The notes under the pieces are model-generated. The model did not search any database and was not told the DNA's origin. It was given only the letters and a program-made list of their open reading frames with translations. A DNA stretch of 64,000 bases from Winogradskya consettensis. Its GTDB lineage: Bacteria; Actinomycetota; Actinomycetes; Mycobacteriales; Micromonosporaceae. Position numbers and translations under genes: made by a program. Shown one piece after another: positions 16,215 to 24,640 of this stretch (its first letter is position 1; the number at the start of each line of letters is the position of its first letter). Location: assembly GCF_018332715.1 (NCBI RefSeq), contig NZ_BOQP01000057.1, positions 1-64,000 of the forward strand. Reading direction: 5' to 3'.

Positions 16215-18429
16215 CGGCGGGGAGGTCCTCGGTGGTGAGGAGGCCGAGGACCGTGGCGTGGTCGGCGGGGCGGCCGAAGAGGTAGCCCTGGCCGTGGTCG
16301 CAGCCGATGCGGCGCAGGACGGACCATTGGGCGTCGGTTTCGATGCCTTCGGCGACTGTCTGCATGCGGAGGGCTTTGCCGAGGCCGACCATGGCGTTGA
16401 CGAGGGCGTGGTCGTCGGGGTCGGTGTCGACGCCGTCGACGAAGGACTTGTCGATTTTGATGATGTCGACGGGGAGTTGTTTGAGGTAGCTGAGGGAGCT
16501 GTAGCCCGTACCGAAATCGTCGATGGCCAGGCTGACGCCGAGGCTGCGCAGGGCGCCCAGGGTCTCGATCGCCGCGGTGATGTCCGCCATGAGCATGGAT
16601 TCGGTGATCTCGAGGGTGAGGTGGTTCGCGGGGATGCCCGCGTCGGAGAGGGCGGCGGCGACGTCGTCGACCAGGCCGGCGTACTGAAACTGGCGGGCGG
16701 AGAGGTTGACGTTGATCCTCAGGTGGGCGGCGGCGGGCGTTTCGGCACGCCAGCGCGCGAGTTGTGCGCAGGCGCGGCGCAGGACCCAGCGGCCCAGCGG
16801 CACGATCAGGCCGTTCGCCTCGGCCGCGGCGATGAAACAGTACGGGCTGAGCAGCCCCCGCTCCGGATGCCGCCACCGCACGAGCGCCTCGACCCCCGTG
16901 ACCCGCCGGGTGCGCATGTCGACGACCGGCTGGTACAGCACCTCGAACTGGTCCTCGGCGAGGCCTCGTTCCATGTCGACGCGTTGCTGCGCCTCTTCGA
17001 GCACCGAGCGTGACATCGACGGGTCGAACACGGCGTAGGCGTTGCGGCCGGCCCGTTTCGCCGCGTACATGGCCAGGTCGGCGTCGCGCAGGAGCTGCTC
17101 GGCGGGGCGGGTGCCGCCGGCGATGCCGATGCTCAGCGAGCACGTGACCTCGCGGCTGCCGAGGCGGATCTGTTCGCGGCCGGCACGCAGCAACCGTTCG
17201 GCGAGCGCCACCGCGGCCGGTTCGTCGGTGTCCTCGAGCAGCACCGCGAACTCGTCGCCGCCGAGCCGGGCGAGGACGTCGCCGGGGCCGATCTCGCGGC
17301 TGAGCCGGGTGGCGATCGTGGCCAGCAGTTCGTCGCCGAGGCTGTGCCCGAGGTCGTCGTTGATCAGTTTGAAGTCGTCGAGGTCGAGCAGGAGCACGCC
17401 GATCTCGGTGTCGTCGATCCGGGCGACGGCCTGAGCGAGCCGGTCCCGGAACAGTGCCCGGTTCGGCAGGCCGGTCAGCGAGTCGGTGAACGCCTGCCGG
17501 CTGAGCTCCTGTTCCAGGGCCCGGCGCCCGCCGATGTCCCGCAGACTGATCACGGCCGCGCGCAGGTCCGGGTCGCCGTGCCGGTTGGTGCCGATGACGT
17601 CGAGGTGCACCCACGTGCCGTACGCGCCCTGGATCCGCATCTCGATGCGGCTGGTCCCGCCTTCCGGGGCCTCGAACAGCGCGGCCATCCAGGACCGGGC
17701 GAGGATCCGGTCGTCGGGGTGCATCAGTTCGCCGAGCAGTTCCCCGGTGAACTCGGCGGGTGCCCGCCCGAGAACGGTCTGCACCGACGGGCTCACGTAG
17801 TGGATGTGGAAGTTCCTGTCGATCGCGAACACCGCGTCGGACGACGCCTCGAGCAGCAGCTCGGCGCGGTGCTCGACCGAGCGGCGCCGGGCGTGCAGCC
17901 GTCGCCGGTTCTGCGCCCCGACCGCGCACAGGGCGGCGACGCTGGCCAGGATCGCGGCGAGCGTGACGACCGCGACGGCGTTGACGCCGACGCGCAACTG
18001 CACCAGCCCCAGCAGTCCCACGACCGAGGTCACGCCGACCGCGACGACCACGGCCGGCCCGTACAGCATCGACGAGGTGATCAACAGCAACGCCACACAC
18101 GGCAGGTACGCCGTCACGCCCTGCTCGTCGTTCGCCGCGAACAGCCACAGGATCGGCAGCTCGGCCACCCACCAGAGCAGAAGCCACCGGCGCAGCCGAT
18201 GAATGCGGACGTAACGCCGCCACGGGAGCGCCACCGCAGCGGCCTGCACCACGGCAGCGGCGACCAGCAGCGGCGCCACCCACCATCGGATGTCGGCCGC
18301 CCAGTTCACGGCCACGCGTACCGAGGCCAGCAGGGTCACCCCACCGGCGATCCCCGACCCCAGCCGAACCTGCCGCGCCCAGTACTCCGCGGTGTGGTCG
18401 TCGATCCCCGGCCGTTGCATGACGCCCAT
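16207..18429 (-). CDS. Membrane-bound PAS-GGDEF-EAL cyclic-di-GMP protein
   Basis: A 740-residue protein. Residues about 30-170 contain five or six hydrophobic helices (a MASE-like sensor), followed by a PAS domain (about 180-300; DAVFAIDRNFHIHYVSPSV), a GGDEF domain and an EAL domain. The GGDEF signature is intact at about residue 390 (ARLGGDEFAVLLED), so diguanylate cyclase activity is likely. EAL is intact at about 512 (GVEALVRWRHPERG), with DDFGTGYSSLSYL and PVDIIKIDKSFV, so phosphodiesterase activity is also possible. Whether it makes or degrades c-di-GMP cannot be decided. The start (18429 or ATG 18420) is uncertain. Confidence 0.93.
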   Translation of the reverse strand: MGVMQRPGIDDHTAEYWARQVRLGSGIAGGVTLLASVRVAVNWAADIRWWVAPLLVAAAVVQAAAVALPWRRYVRIHRLRRWLLLWWVAELPILWLFAANDEQGVTAYLPCVALLLITSSMLYGPAVVVAVGVTSVVGLLGLVQLRVGVNAVAVVTLAAILASVAALCAVGAQNRRRLHARRRSVEHRAELLLEASSDAVFAIDRNFHIHYVSPSVQTVLGRAPAEFTGELLGELMHPDDRILARSWMAALFEAPEGGTSRIEMRIQGAYGTWVHLDVIGTNRHGDPDLRAAVISLRDIGGRRALEQELSRQAFTDSLTGLPNRALFRDRLAQAVARIDDTEIGVLLLDLDDFKLINDDLGHSLGDELLATIATRLSREIGPGDVLARLGGDEFAVLLEDTDEPAAVALAERLLRAGREQIRLGSREVTCSLSIGIAGGTRPAEQLLRDADLAMYAAKRAGRNAYAVFDPSMSRSVLEEAQQRVDMERGLAEDQFEVLYQPVVDMRTRRVTGVEALVRWRHPERGLLSPYCFIAAAEANGLIVPLGRWVLRRACAQLARWRAETPAAAHLRINVNLSARQFQYAGLVDDVAAALSDAGIPANHLTLEITESMLMADITAAIETLGALRSLGVSLAIDDFGTGYSSLSYLKQLPVDIIKIDKSFVDGVDTDPDDHALVNAMVGLGKALRMQTVAEGIETDAQWSVLRRIGCDHGQGYLFGRPADHATVLGLLTTEDLPAAA

Positions 18430-18465
18430 GATCGGCAGCCCCCACGGCCAGGTGAGGACATCCAG

Positions 18466-18936
18466 CTACAGCTCGGTCACGGTACGCGTCTGTGAGTTGT
18501 AACTGCGTGCGGCGACGAAGCTTCCGCGCGCGGGTGGCAGGTCGGCGAGTAGATGAAGTGCTTCGTCATGGGCGGTTTCGGTGATCTTGAGGGCCAGGCT
18601 GACGTGCGGGACGAAGTCCGGTGGCGGGGGCCAGGGGTTCGCGGCGGTCAGGGAGGTCCAGATGGCGGTCTGGAGGGCGCGGAGTTCGGCGGTCGGTGTC
18701 ACCTCGCGGACCAGGGCTCGCCCGAGGATGCGCACCCGTCCGAGTTCCGCCGCGACCGGTAGCCGTAGCGGGCTCAGCCCCTGCAGCGACTCGGCGGTGA
18801 TCATTGTCAGGTGCGGGCGGTTGGTCGGGTGGGGGTGGGTGGCGAGGCTCGGCAGGCCGGCGGCGGCCAGGAGTGACCACAGATGGCGTACGCCGGCCTC
18901 GAGCTGCTCGTCGGGCAGCAGTTCGACGGTGTGCAC
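18466..18936 (-). CDS. 2'-5' RNA ligase-like 2H phosphoesterase
   Basis: A 156-residue protein with the two His-x-Thr/Ser motifs of the 2H superfamily: HLT at residues 42-44 (in NRPHLTM) and HVS at 111-113 (FVPHVSLAL), the expected spacing for a single LigT/ThpR-type domain. Enzymes of this family hydrolyse or ligate 2',3'-cyclic phosphates or related nucleotides; the substrate here is unknown. It lies 36 bp upstream of the GGDEF-EAL gene on the same strand. Confidence 0.85.
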   Translation of the reverse strand: MHTVELLPDEQLEAGVRHLWSLLAAAGLPSLATHPHPTNRPHLTMITAESLQGLSPLRLPVAAELGRVRILGRALVREVTPTAELRALQTAIWTSLTAANPWPPPPDFVPHVSLALKITETAHDEALHLLADLPPARGSFVAARSYNSQTRTVTEL

Positions 18937-18961
18937 GTCACTACATCTACCAGGCCCAGAT

Positions 18962-19753
18962 CTACCAGGCCCAGGCCTCCGGACCCGGGCCGCCGTTGCC
19001 GATCGGCGGGAAGATGTCGTCGAGGGCGCTCAGCGTCTCCGCGGAGAGCGTGGTCTCCAGGGCGAGCAGGGCCTGATCCAGCTGCCCGGGAACGCGCGGG
19101 CCGACGACCGGCGCGGTGACGCCGGGCCGGGACAGCAGCCACGCGAGGGCTACCGCGGTCGGTTCCAGGCCCAGCCCGGCGCACAGCTTCTCGTAGCGTT
19201 CCAGCGCGGCGACGTGCGGCTCGACCCGGACCGCGGCGTCGCGGGCCGTGCGGACGCCGGTGTTCTCCCGTTGTTTGCGCAGCGCCCCGGAGAGCGCGCC
19301 GAAATGCAGCGGAGAGTACGGCAGCACGCCGATCCCCAGCTCGATCGCCGCTGGTAGCACCTCGAGCTCCACGTGCCGGGTGAGCAGGTTGTATTTTGCC
19401 TGCTCGGAGACGAGACCGAGATAGTTGCGGCGATCGGCGGCGGCCTGGGCGCAGGCGAGGTGCCAGCCCGCGAAGTTCGACGAACCCGCGTACCGGATCT
19501 TGCCCTGCCGGGTGAGGATTTCCAGGGCCTGCCAGATCTCCTCCCACGGGGTGCCGCGCTCCACGTGATGCAGCTGGAACAGGTCGATCCAGTCGGTCCG
19601 CAACCGCCGCAGCGAAGCCTCGCAGGACGCGATGATGTGCCGCGCCAGGATCGCGTGGCTCTCGCTCTCGGTGGTCAGCCAGCCGAAATTCATCGTCCCG
19701 AGACAGACCCGCGACACCTGCAGCCCGGTCCGCCCCAGCTTCGTGTACCTCAT
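18962..19753 (-). pseudogene. Aldo/keto reductase with internal in-frame deletion
   Basis: A 263-residue open frame that starts and ends like a complete AKR of about 325-345 residues (MRYTKLGRTGLQVSRVCLGT; SSNFAGWHLACAQAAA; LVSEQAKYNLLTRHVELEVL) but joins ESHAIL (residue 36) directly to ARHIIASCEASLRRL. About 65-75 residues expected in between are missing, the block that carries the catalytic Asp, Tyr (VYG) and Lys (ATK). Only the His of FQLHH (about 62-63) remains. The frame is preserved across the junction, yet the protein should have no reductase activity. ATG 19753 is the family start. Divergent from the ArsR-type gene at 19817. Confidence 0.75.
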
Positions 19754-19793
19754 GGCCCGATCCTGGCTCCGGGTACGCGGTGAGGGGTAACCG

Positions 19794-19809
19794 TTCGACT
19801 GTGCTCGAA
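19794..19809 (+). promoter_or_regulatory. Possible ArsR-type operator
   Basis: TTCGA-CTGTGC-TCGAA is an inverted repeat centred 16 bp before the ATG of the ArsR-like gene and between it and the divergent AKR gene. Short arms make it a weak candidate. Confidence 0.35.
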
Positions 19810-19816
19810 TGGTCGC

Positions 19817-20581
19817 ATGCTCACGTTCGAGCTCACCGCCGCCGAGGTCCGCGTCGGCCACTCCCCGATGGCGGAGACCATGGCGAGCCTGGTCGCGCTC
19901 CAGGAAACGGACAGATTCTGGATGTACGCGTCCTGGCGCGCCCGCGTCACTCCGGCCCTCGCCGCCCTGGGCCTGAGGACCCTGCCTGCCGTGGTCGCGC
20001 ACCCGCACGTGTGGCTGCCCGACTTCCTCACCCCGGTCCCCGCGATCGGGCTTCCCCGCCCCCGGCTCCGCGACGAGCTGGCCCAGATCGCGGCGACGCC
20101 GCTCGACCTGGTCGCGTACGAGATGGACCTGGCCTGGAAAGGCAGCGAGCCGCCGCCCGAGATCTCGATCTTCGCCACCGATCCGGCGCGGGGCCTGGCC
20201 GAAACGTACGCCGGCCAGGCCATGACCCTGCTCCCGTCAGCCTTCGCCGGGCCGAAGGTGTTCGCCCTGACCTCATCACCACGCGGATCGGCCCTCTGGT
20301 ACCCACCGCGCGGGTTCGGCACATTGTGGAACGCCCCGGGCCCGGTCCCGGGAGCCGCGGTGTCGGCGCTGCTCGGTGCCACCCGGGCAGCCGTGCTGAC
20401 GCTGGTCGCCGCACCGCACAGCACGGGCGAGGTGGCTGCGACGCTCGGAATCTCGCCGGCAACGGCGTCGCACCACCTGACGACTCTGCGCGATGCCGGG
20501 CTCGTCGTGGGCAGCAGGGACGGACGCCAGGTTCGTTACGACCGCTCAGATCTGGGCGATCAGGTCTGCGGCGACGCCTGA
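19817..20581 (+). CDS. ArsR-like regulator (DUF5937 type), shortened internally
   Basis: A 254-residue protein. The N-terminal part (LTAAEVRVGHSPMAETMASL, LPDFLTPVP) and ALWYPPRGFGTLWN match the ligand domain of a large actinobacterial ArsR-related family; residues about 185-245 form the winged helix (STGEVAATLGISPATASHHL, TTLRDAGLVVGSRDGRQVRY). Relatives I recall have about 320-330 residues. Here DPARGLAE (about 129) runs straight into TYAGQAMTLLPSAF, and the intervening helical block of about 70-80 residues is absent. DNA binding may survive; ligand sensing is doubtful. The tail overlaps the convergent HAD gene by 22 bp. Could be a degraded gene like its neighbour. Confidence 0.75.
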   Translation: MLTFELTAAEVRVGHSPMAETMASLVALQETDRFWMYASWRARVTPALAALGLRTLPAVVAHPHVWLPDFLTPVPAIGLPRPRLRDELAQIAATPLDLVAYEMDLAWKGSEPPPEISIFATDPARGLAETYAGQAMTLLPSAFAGPKVFALTSSPRGSALWYPPRGFGTLWNAPGPVPGAAVSALLGATRAAVLTLVAAPHSTGEVAATLGISPATASHHLTTLRDAGLVVGSRDGRQVRYDRSDLGDQVCGDA

Positions 20582-21048
20582 CCCAACCACCGTTGCACCG
20601 CGGCGAAGTCCGCGTCCGTCAGGCCGGCGAGGGGATCGACCCGGTGCACGAGCGCGCGTCCGGGGTGATTCGCCGCCACCCAGCGCCGGTCGGCACCGGT
20701 CGTCTCGTCGTCCAGCCAGACGAAGGGCCGCCCGTCCGCCCACCGGGTCAGCGCGATCGTCTTCCAGTGCAGACCGTCTCCGGGGTCCTCATCCTCGTCC
20801 GGCCAGTCGACGACGGGCAGCCGGGGGAGACCGAGCAACGGTGCCACCGTCTCGTTCGCCTCGTGCATCCAGGTGGTCGCCCAGACCAGCTCGCACCCCA
20901 GCCCGATCAGCCGCCGCCCGTCCGCGGGATCGAGCCGGTCCAGCAGCGGGTTGCCGCCCTCACCCTGCGCGGTCGCCGGCCGGCTGCCCGGCCGTGCGCG
21001 GAAAGGGATCAGGGGGCCGTCGACGTCGAGGAAGATCAGCGGTGGCAC
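20560..21048 (-). CDS. HAD-like hydrolase domain protein
   Basis: A 162-residue HAD-superfamily protein. The first motif IFLDVDGPL has Asp8 and Asp10; a second block LGCELVWATTWMHEAN contains the Thr motif; LHWKTIALTRWADGRP supplies the Lys; WLDDETTGADRRWVAAN carries the terminal Asp pair. These cover HAD motifs I-IV, so it is probably a small phosphatase of unknown substrate. Cytoplasmic. Convergent with and overlapping the ArsR-like gene. Confidence 0.83.
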   Translation of the reverse strand: MPPLIFLDVDGPLIPFRARPGSRPATAQGEGGNPLLDRLDPADGRRLIGLGCELVWATTWMHEANETVAPLLGLPRLPVVDWPDEDEDPGDGLHWKTIALTRWADGRPFVWLDDETTGADRRWVAANHPGRALVHRVDPLAGLTDADFAAVQRWLGQASPQT

Positions 21049-21150
21049 GCGTGGACGGTAGCGGTCGAGCGGATCGAGGTGGCCGGAGCCCGACCGTGGT
21101 CGCGAACCGGCCGTCGCGGAAGGACGGCTGCGGCACTGCCGGCCCGCCGG

Positions 21151-22719
21151 TTACGCGCCGGTGATCGGGAGGGCGGTGGCGATGGGCCAGGCGAGCAGGA
21201 GGGAGCCGGCGGCGGCGGTCAGCCAGCGGGAGGCGCCGGCGCGGTTCAGGAGGGTGCTCCAGGCTGCCTGCCACAGCATGAGCAGGGCCAGCAGCGGCAC
21301 TACCAGCAGGACGAAGGACGAGGTCAGGCCCGTGATCGCCGCTCCGGTCAGGGCCAGGAGCGTGATCGCCGACACGGCCAGGGTGGCGTGGACGTTGCCG
21401 TTGGTGGCGCGCTCGGTGGCGTACGTGAGGAGGGTGAAGGCGGCCCAGACCGCCAGGAGCAACCACCAGCGGATGCCCGTGGGCACGACGTGGGTCACGC
21501 CGAGCTGCAGGGGCACAGTGATCGCGCCGGCGGCGTACACCATGATCAAGACCTGGATCTTCGGTCCGGCTCTGCGTCCGGTCTTTGCCCTCATCGTGTA
21601 CGCGAGGAGCAGCGCGCCTGTCACCCCCATGAGCCCCACGACGTAGCCGCCCAGGTCCAGCGGCAGCCTGTTGCTCGGCAGGATCGGGGCCAGCAGCGCA
21701 CCCACCAGTGCGGCACCAGCGGCAACCACGCAGACGCGGCCGACCAGCGGCGCATCGAAGCGGAACCATCCGGCCGGCGGTCCGTCGGGACGGTCCGATG
21801 CGGCGATCGGCCGGCCGGCCAGTGGTGCGTCGGGGCGGTCCGGTCCGGCGATCGGCCGGCCGAGGAGGAGCCATGCGAGGGGGAACAGGCCGATTGCGAA
21901 GGCGAGCAACAGGAGCACCGCGCCTGCGGGACGCCGCAAGGGGGAGGGGAGCCCGCCGGGATCGGCGGGTCTGCCGAGGGATTGGTCGAGCCAGGCCGCG
22001 GTTTCGCGGTGGGTGCGGGGCGCGTACAGGATGGAGATGTGCTCGACGGCGGGGACGACCACCAGGGAGCGGTCGGGGCTGACCGCGGCGGCGGTGGTGG
22101 CGACCTCGTGGAATGCGGGGAATTCCAGAGCGCCCACCATCAGGAGCAGGTGCTGCGGGTCGCCGGTCCGGGCGATCGAGGCGTAGGGCAGGGAGATGGC
22201 GACCGTGGCGCTGATGTCCGGATGGCTTGCGGCGTAGCGAGTGACGGTTGTGGCGCCCATGGAGTGCCCGACGAGCGCGATGCGGGCGGGGTCCACATCG
22301 GGCAGCGAGCGCAGATGGGCCAGCGCGACGTCGAGGTCGTGCTGCAGCGCGTCGTCGCCGTCCGGCATGGGGTGCGTGTTGGCGCCGTGCCCGCTGAAGT
22401 CGAGCAGCACCACCACATAGCCCCGCGCGGCGAGCGTGTCCCCGAACGGTGCCATCAGCCGCGCCGACCCGGCGAACCCGTGCGCCACCACCACCCCGGG
22501 ATGCCGGTCGCCGGGCGGATGAACCTCGTCCAGCGGCACCCCGCCGACGACGGCGTGCGCGTGGTGCGTGTCCCCGCCCGCGCCGGCTGACAACCACACG
22601 CCCGCGGTGGCGAGCAGGAGCGCGGCGATCGCCACGATGATGGGCAGGCGTCGATCGTTGGGCACGTCAGACCGTACCGTGTCGGACCTGGTTGAGACCG
22701 CCGTCCACGTCGTACTCAC
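21151..22719 (-). CDS. Alpha/beta hydrolase fused to a multi-span membrane domain
   Basis: A 522-residue protein. One membrane helix near residues 24-42 is followed by an alpha/beta hydrolase with VVAHGFAGSA (oxyanion region), the nucleophile elbow GHSMG (Ser153) and a likely catalytic His in VEHISILY. From about residue 275 to the end there are seven or eight hydrophobic helices. Between the domains GRPIAGPDRPDAPLAG is followed by a near-copy, GRPIAASDRPDGPPAG. Substrate unknown; the active site probably lies outside the membrane. The GTG start overlaps the stop of the upstream dehydrogenase-like gene (GTGA), indicating coupling. Confidence 0.82.
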   Translation of the reverse strand: MSTTWTAVSTRSDTVRSDVPNDRRLPIIVAIAALLLATAGVWLSAGAGGDTHHAHAVVGGVPLDEVHPPGDRHPGVVVAHGFAGSARLMAPFGDTLAARGYVVVLLDFSGHGANTHPMPDGDDALQHDLDVALAHLRSLPDVDPARIALVGHSMGATTVTRYAASHPDISATVAISLPYASIARTGDPQHLLLMVGALEFPAFHEVATTAAAVSPDRSLVVVPAVEHISILYAPRTHRETAAWLDQSLGRPADPGGLPSPLRRPAGAVLLLLAFAIGLFPLAWLLLGRPIAGPDRPDAPLAGRPIAASDRPDGPPAGWFRFDAPLVGRVCVVAAGAALVGALLAPILPSNRLPLDLGGYVVGLMGVTGALLLAYTMRAKTGRRAGPKIQVLIMVYAAGAITVPLQLGVTHVVPTGIRWWLLLAVWAAFTLLTYATERATNGNVHATLAVSAITLLALTGAAITGLTSSFVLLVVPLLALLMLWQAAWSTLLNRAGASRWLTAAAGSLLLAWPIATALPITGA

Positions 22720-23636
22720 CCATGACCTTGTTCTCGCCCGCCGGGTCCGAGCAGGGCGTCGAGGGTGAAACGGGCGCCGAGCGACGCCGGACCTTTCGTG
22801 GCGCCGTCCCCGGCGAGGATTCGCAGGGCTGCGCCGACCACGAGCGGCGCGGTGATGGCGTAGATGTCGCGGCCGGCGTAAGTGATGCGGCGTTGCTCGC
22901 CGCCGCCGATCGCGACGACCTCGATGTGGAAGGTCTGCGCGGACCGGCCGTGCGCGTCCACGGCGGCCGGGCCGGAGGGGTCCGCGGCGTGCAGGTCGTC
23001 GACCGCGTTGGTGGTCATATAGGTGTCGATGTCGGGGATGTCCAGGTGGGTGGGGATGGTGGCGCTGTCCGCCATGGTGAACTCGGCGACGACCGGGCGG
23101 ATGCCGATGCTGAACGCGAAGTCGGTGCGGGGCTGGGCGCCGTCGCGGAACTGCAGTTTCCCGCCGGTGTGCACCGGGCGCAGTCCGCCGCGACGCTGGG
23201 AGGAGGCCCGGCCCGTCGCGCGGGTTCCCGGGGTGGGGCGCCAGCCGCTCAGGGCGTACGCAATGGTGAGCCTTTCCGTGCCCTGGAAGGCCACGGCAGT
23301 CGCGAGCAGGTCACCGAGGCCGCCGAAGAACCCGGCTGCCGGGACGATCGGGACGGGTGCGCCGGCGTAACGGTCGAAGGTGCTGGTGACGACCTCGAGC
23401 TCCGCGGTGACGTCGAGGTACGGGATGCCGGCCCGGACCGCGGCCGTGATGGTCGGGTCGGCGGTGGCGGCGAACGGGCCGGCGCAGTTGATGACGGCGT
23501 CGGCGTCCCGCAGCGCCGTGTCCAGGTCGGTCGTGCGGTCGCAGGCAACCGGGGTCACGCCGTGGTGCTCCAGCTCGGCGATGACAAAACGGCCGGTGTG
23601 ACCGGCGGCGCCCGGTACGGCGATTCGGTAGGACAT
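22716..23636 (-). CDS. Saccharopine dehydrogenase-like NAD(P)-binding protein
   Basis: A 306-residue protein with an N-terminal Rossmann motif (GAAGHTGRF, residues 9-17), ADAVINCAGPFAATADP, YLDVTAELEV and AGFFGGLGDLLATAVA, as in trans-acting enoyl-reductase/saccharopine dehydrogenase-like proteins. The C-terminal half is the alpha/beta partner domain with AGRDIYAITAPLVV. Substrate unknown; it need not act on saccharopine. It is coupled to the membrane hydrolase downstream. A decayed paralogue lies at 60676-61212. Confidence 0.85.
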   Translation of the reverse strand: MSYRIAVPGAAGHTGRFVIAELEHHGVTPVACDRTTDLDTALRDADAVINCAGPFAATADPTITAAVRAGIPYLDVTAELEVVTSTFDRYAGAPVPIVPAAGFFGGLGDLLATAVAFQGTERLTIAYALSGWRPTPGTRATGRASSQRRGGLRPVHTGGKLQFRDGAQPRTDFAFSIGIRPVVAEFTMADSATIPTHLDIPDIDTYMTTNAVDDLHAADPSGPAAVDAHGRSAQTFHIEVVAIGGGEQRRITYAGRDIYAITAPLVVGAALRILAGDGATKGPASLGARFTLDALLGPGGREQGHG

Positions 23637-23726
23637 GCCACCAGGATCGCCGTCGCGGACGCCGGCCGGGAGTGTCCCGAACGCCGTTACCCGTACAGTT
23701 TCGGACAGGCGTCCCTCAGAGCCGTC

Positions 23727-23908
23727 TCAACGAGGGCAGAGGACGCTGGTGACCATCGTGAGGTAGGCCGCGCCGGCATCCGGAACCGGTGGCCGGCCCG
23801 GGACCTTGCGCTGGTGGTCAGCAGTTCCCGCTGTTGCTGAGGTCGCAGGAGCCGACCGCCGAACAGCGCGGCGTCGAAGCGGGCGAGGTCGGCGGTGGTG
23901 GAGATCAT
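23727..23908 (-). pseudogene. Beta-lactamase-family serine hydrolase fragment
   Basis: MISTTADLARFDAALFGGRL and LRPQQQRELLTT match the segment about 100 residues before the end of class-C-like serine hydrolases. A frame change then leads to AGAAYLTMVTSVLCPR and a stop, which looks like the authentic C-terminus. The catalytic N-terminal domain and the stretch between the two pieces are missing. Confidence 0.55.
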
Positions 23909-23981
23909 CGCCCTCGGTCTGCCCACGGCGGCCGACGACCACCGCCGGGTCCTGGCCGTGCTGCGTTATCTGAGGGCCTGA
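23898..23981 (+). pseudogene. C-terminal fragment of an unidentified gene
   Basis: ALGLPTAADDHRRVLAVLRY then LRA and TGA reads like a genuine gene end with good codon bias, but there is no start or body: upstream sequence belongs to the antisense serine-hydrolase fragment. Family unknown. Confidence 0.3.
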
Positions 23982-24012
23982 CGTCTACGCCGTCACCCGT
24001 ACAGTTTCGGAC

Positions 24013-24640
24013 ATGCATTCTGTTGCCCTCGCCGTCACCGACGGCACGCCGCTGTTCGAGCTGGCCGCGGCGTGCGAGGTGTTCGGCGTGGACCGGGAGC
24101 TGGCCGACCCGTGGTACTCGTTCACGATCTGCGGCGACGACGGCGCGAGGGTGGGCGGCTGGCTGAACGCGGGCAGTTCGTGCTGGCCGAGGCGGGGCTG
24201 CTCGACGGCCGCCGCGCCACCACCCACTGGGCGCACACCGCCCTCATGCAGCGCAGATATCCGGCGGTGCGGGTCGACCCGGGCGTCCTCTACGTCGACG
24301 ACACCGACGTCCTGACCTCCGCGGGCAAGGCCGCGGGCATGGATCTCTGCCTGCATCTCGTACGCCAGGACCACGGCACCGCCGTCGCCAACACCCTCGC
24401 CCGCACCCTGGTGGTCCCGCCGCACCGACCCGGCGGCCAGGCGCAGTTCATCCCGGCCGCGGTCGCCCACGGCGCCGGCCACGTCCTGGGCGACGTCCTG
24501 CCCTGGGCCCTCGACCGCCTCGACCGGCCCACCACGGTGCGTGACCTGGCCCGCGAGGCCCGGATGAGCTGCGCCGCCACTTCAGCGGGCAGCTCGGCGT
24601 ACCCCCGGAAACCTATCGCCGCACCTTCCGCGCCGGTTAG
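24013..24640 (+). pseudogene. GlxA-type AraC regulator, deleted and frameshifted
   Basis: The ATG at 24013 begins MHSVALAVTDGTPLFELAAA, CEVFGVDRELADPWYSFTI, the DJ-1/PfpI-like start of GlxA-family regulators. After GDDGARVGGWLNAG the frame shifts and resumes at FVLAEAGLLDGRRATTHWAH, so about 60 residues including most of the DJ-1 core are gone. The AraC part runs LARTLVVPPHRPGGQAQFIP and RPTTVRDLAREARMS, then a second frame change leads to RRHFSGQLGVPPETYRRTFR and TAG, without the first recognition helix. Intact relatives have about 310-330 residues. The stop overlaps the convergent methyltransferase stop (TTAG). Confidence 0.8.

Larger units (their letters stand above)
23681..24013. repeat. 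27-bp direct repeat pair flanking gene fragments
   Basis: Positions 23681-23707 and 23987-24013 are the same 27-mer with one mismatch (T/C at the eighth base); both contain CACCCGTACAGTTTCGGACA or its T variant. The second copy ends at the ATG of the broken GlxA-type gene. The 279 bp between them holds fragments of a serine hydrolase and of another gene; apart from these I see no complete gene in 23637-24012. Confidence 0.85.

Noticed and set aside
15980-18445. 821-codon frame overlapping the GGDEF-EAL gene
   Set aside because: Arg/Pro/Ala-rich shadow in another frame of the same strand; the true frame has PAS, GGDEF and EAL motifs.
23681-24013. Insertion sequence with target-site duplication
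   Set aside because: No transposase or terminal inverted repeats within the 279 bp; 27 bp is long for a target duplication. Kept only as a repeat.
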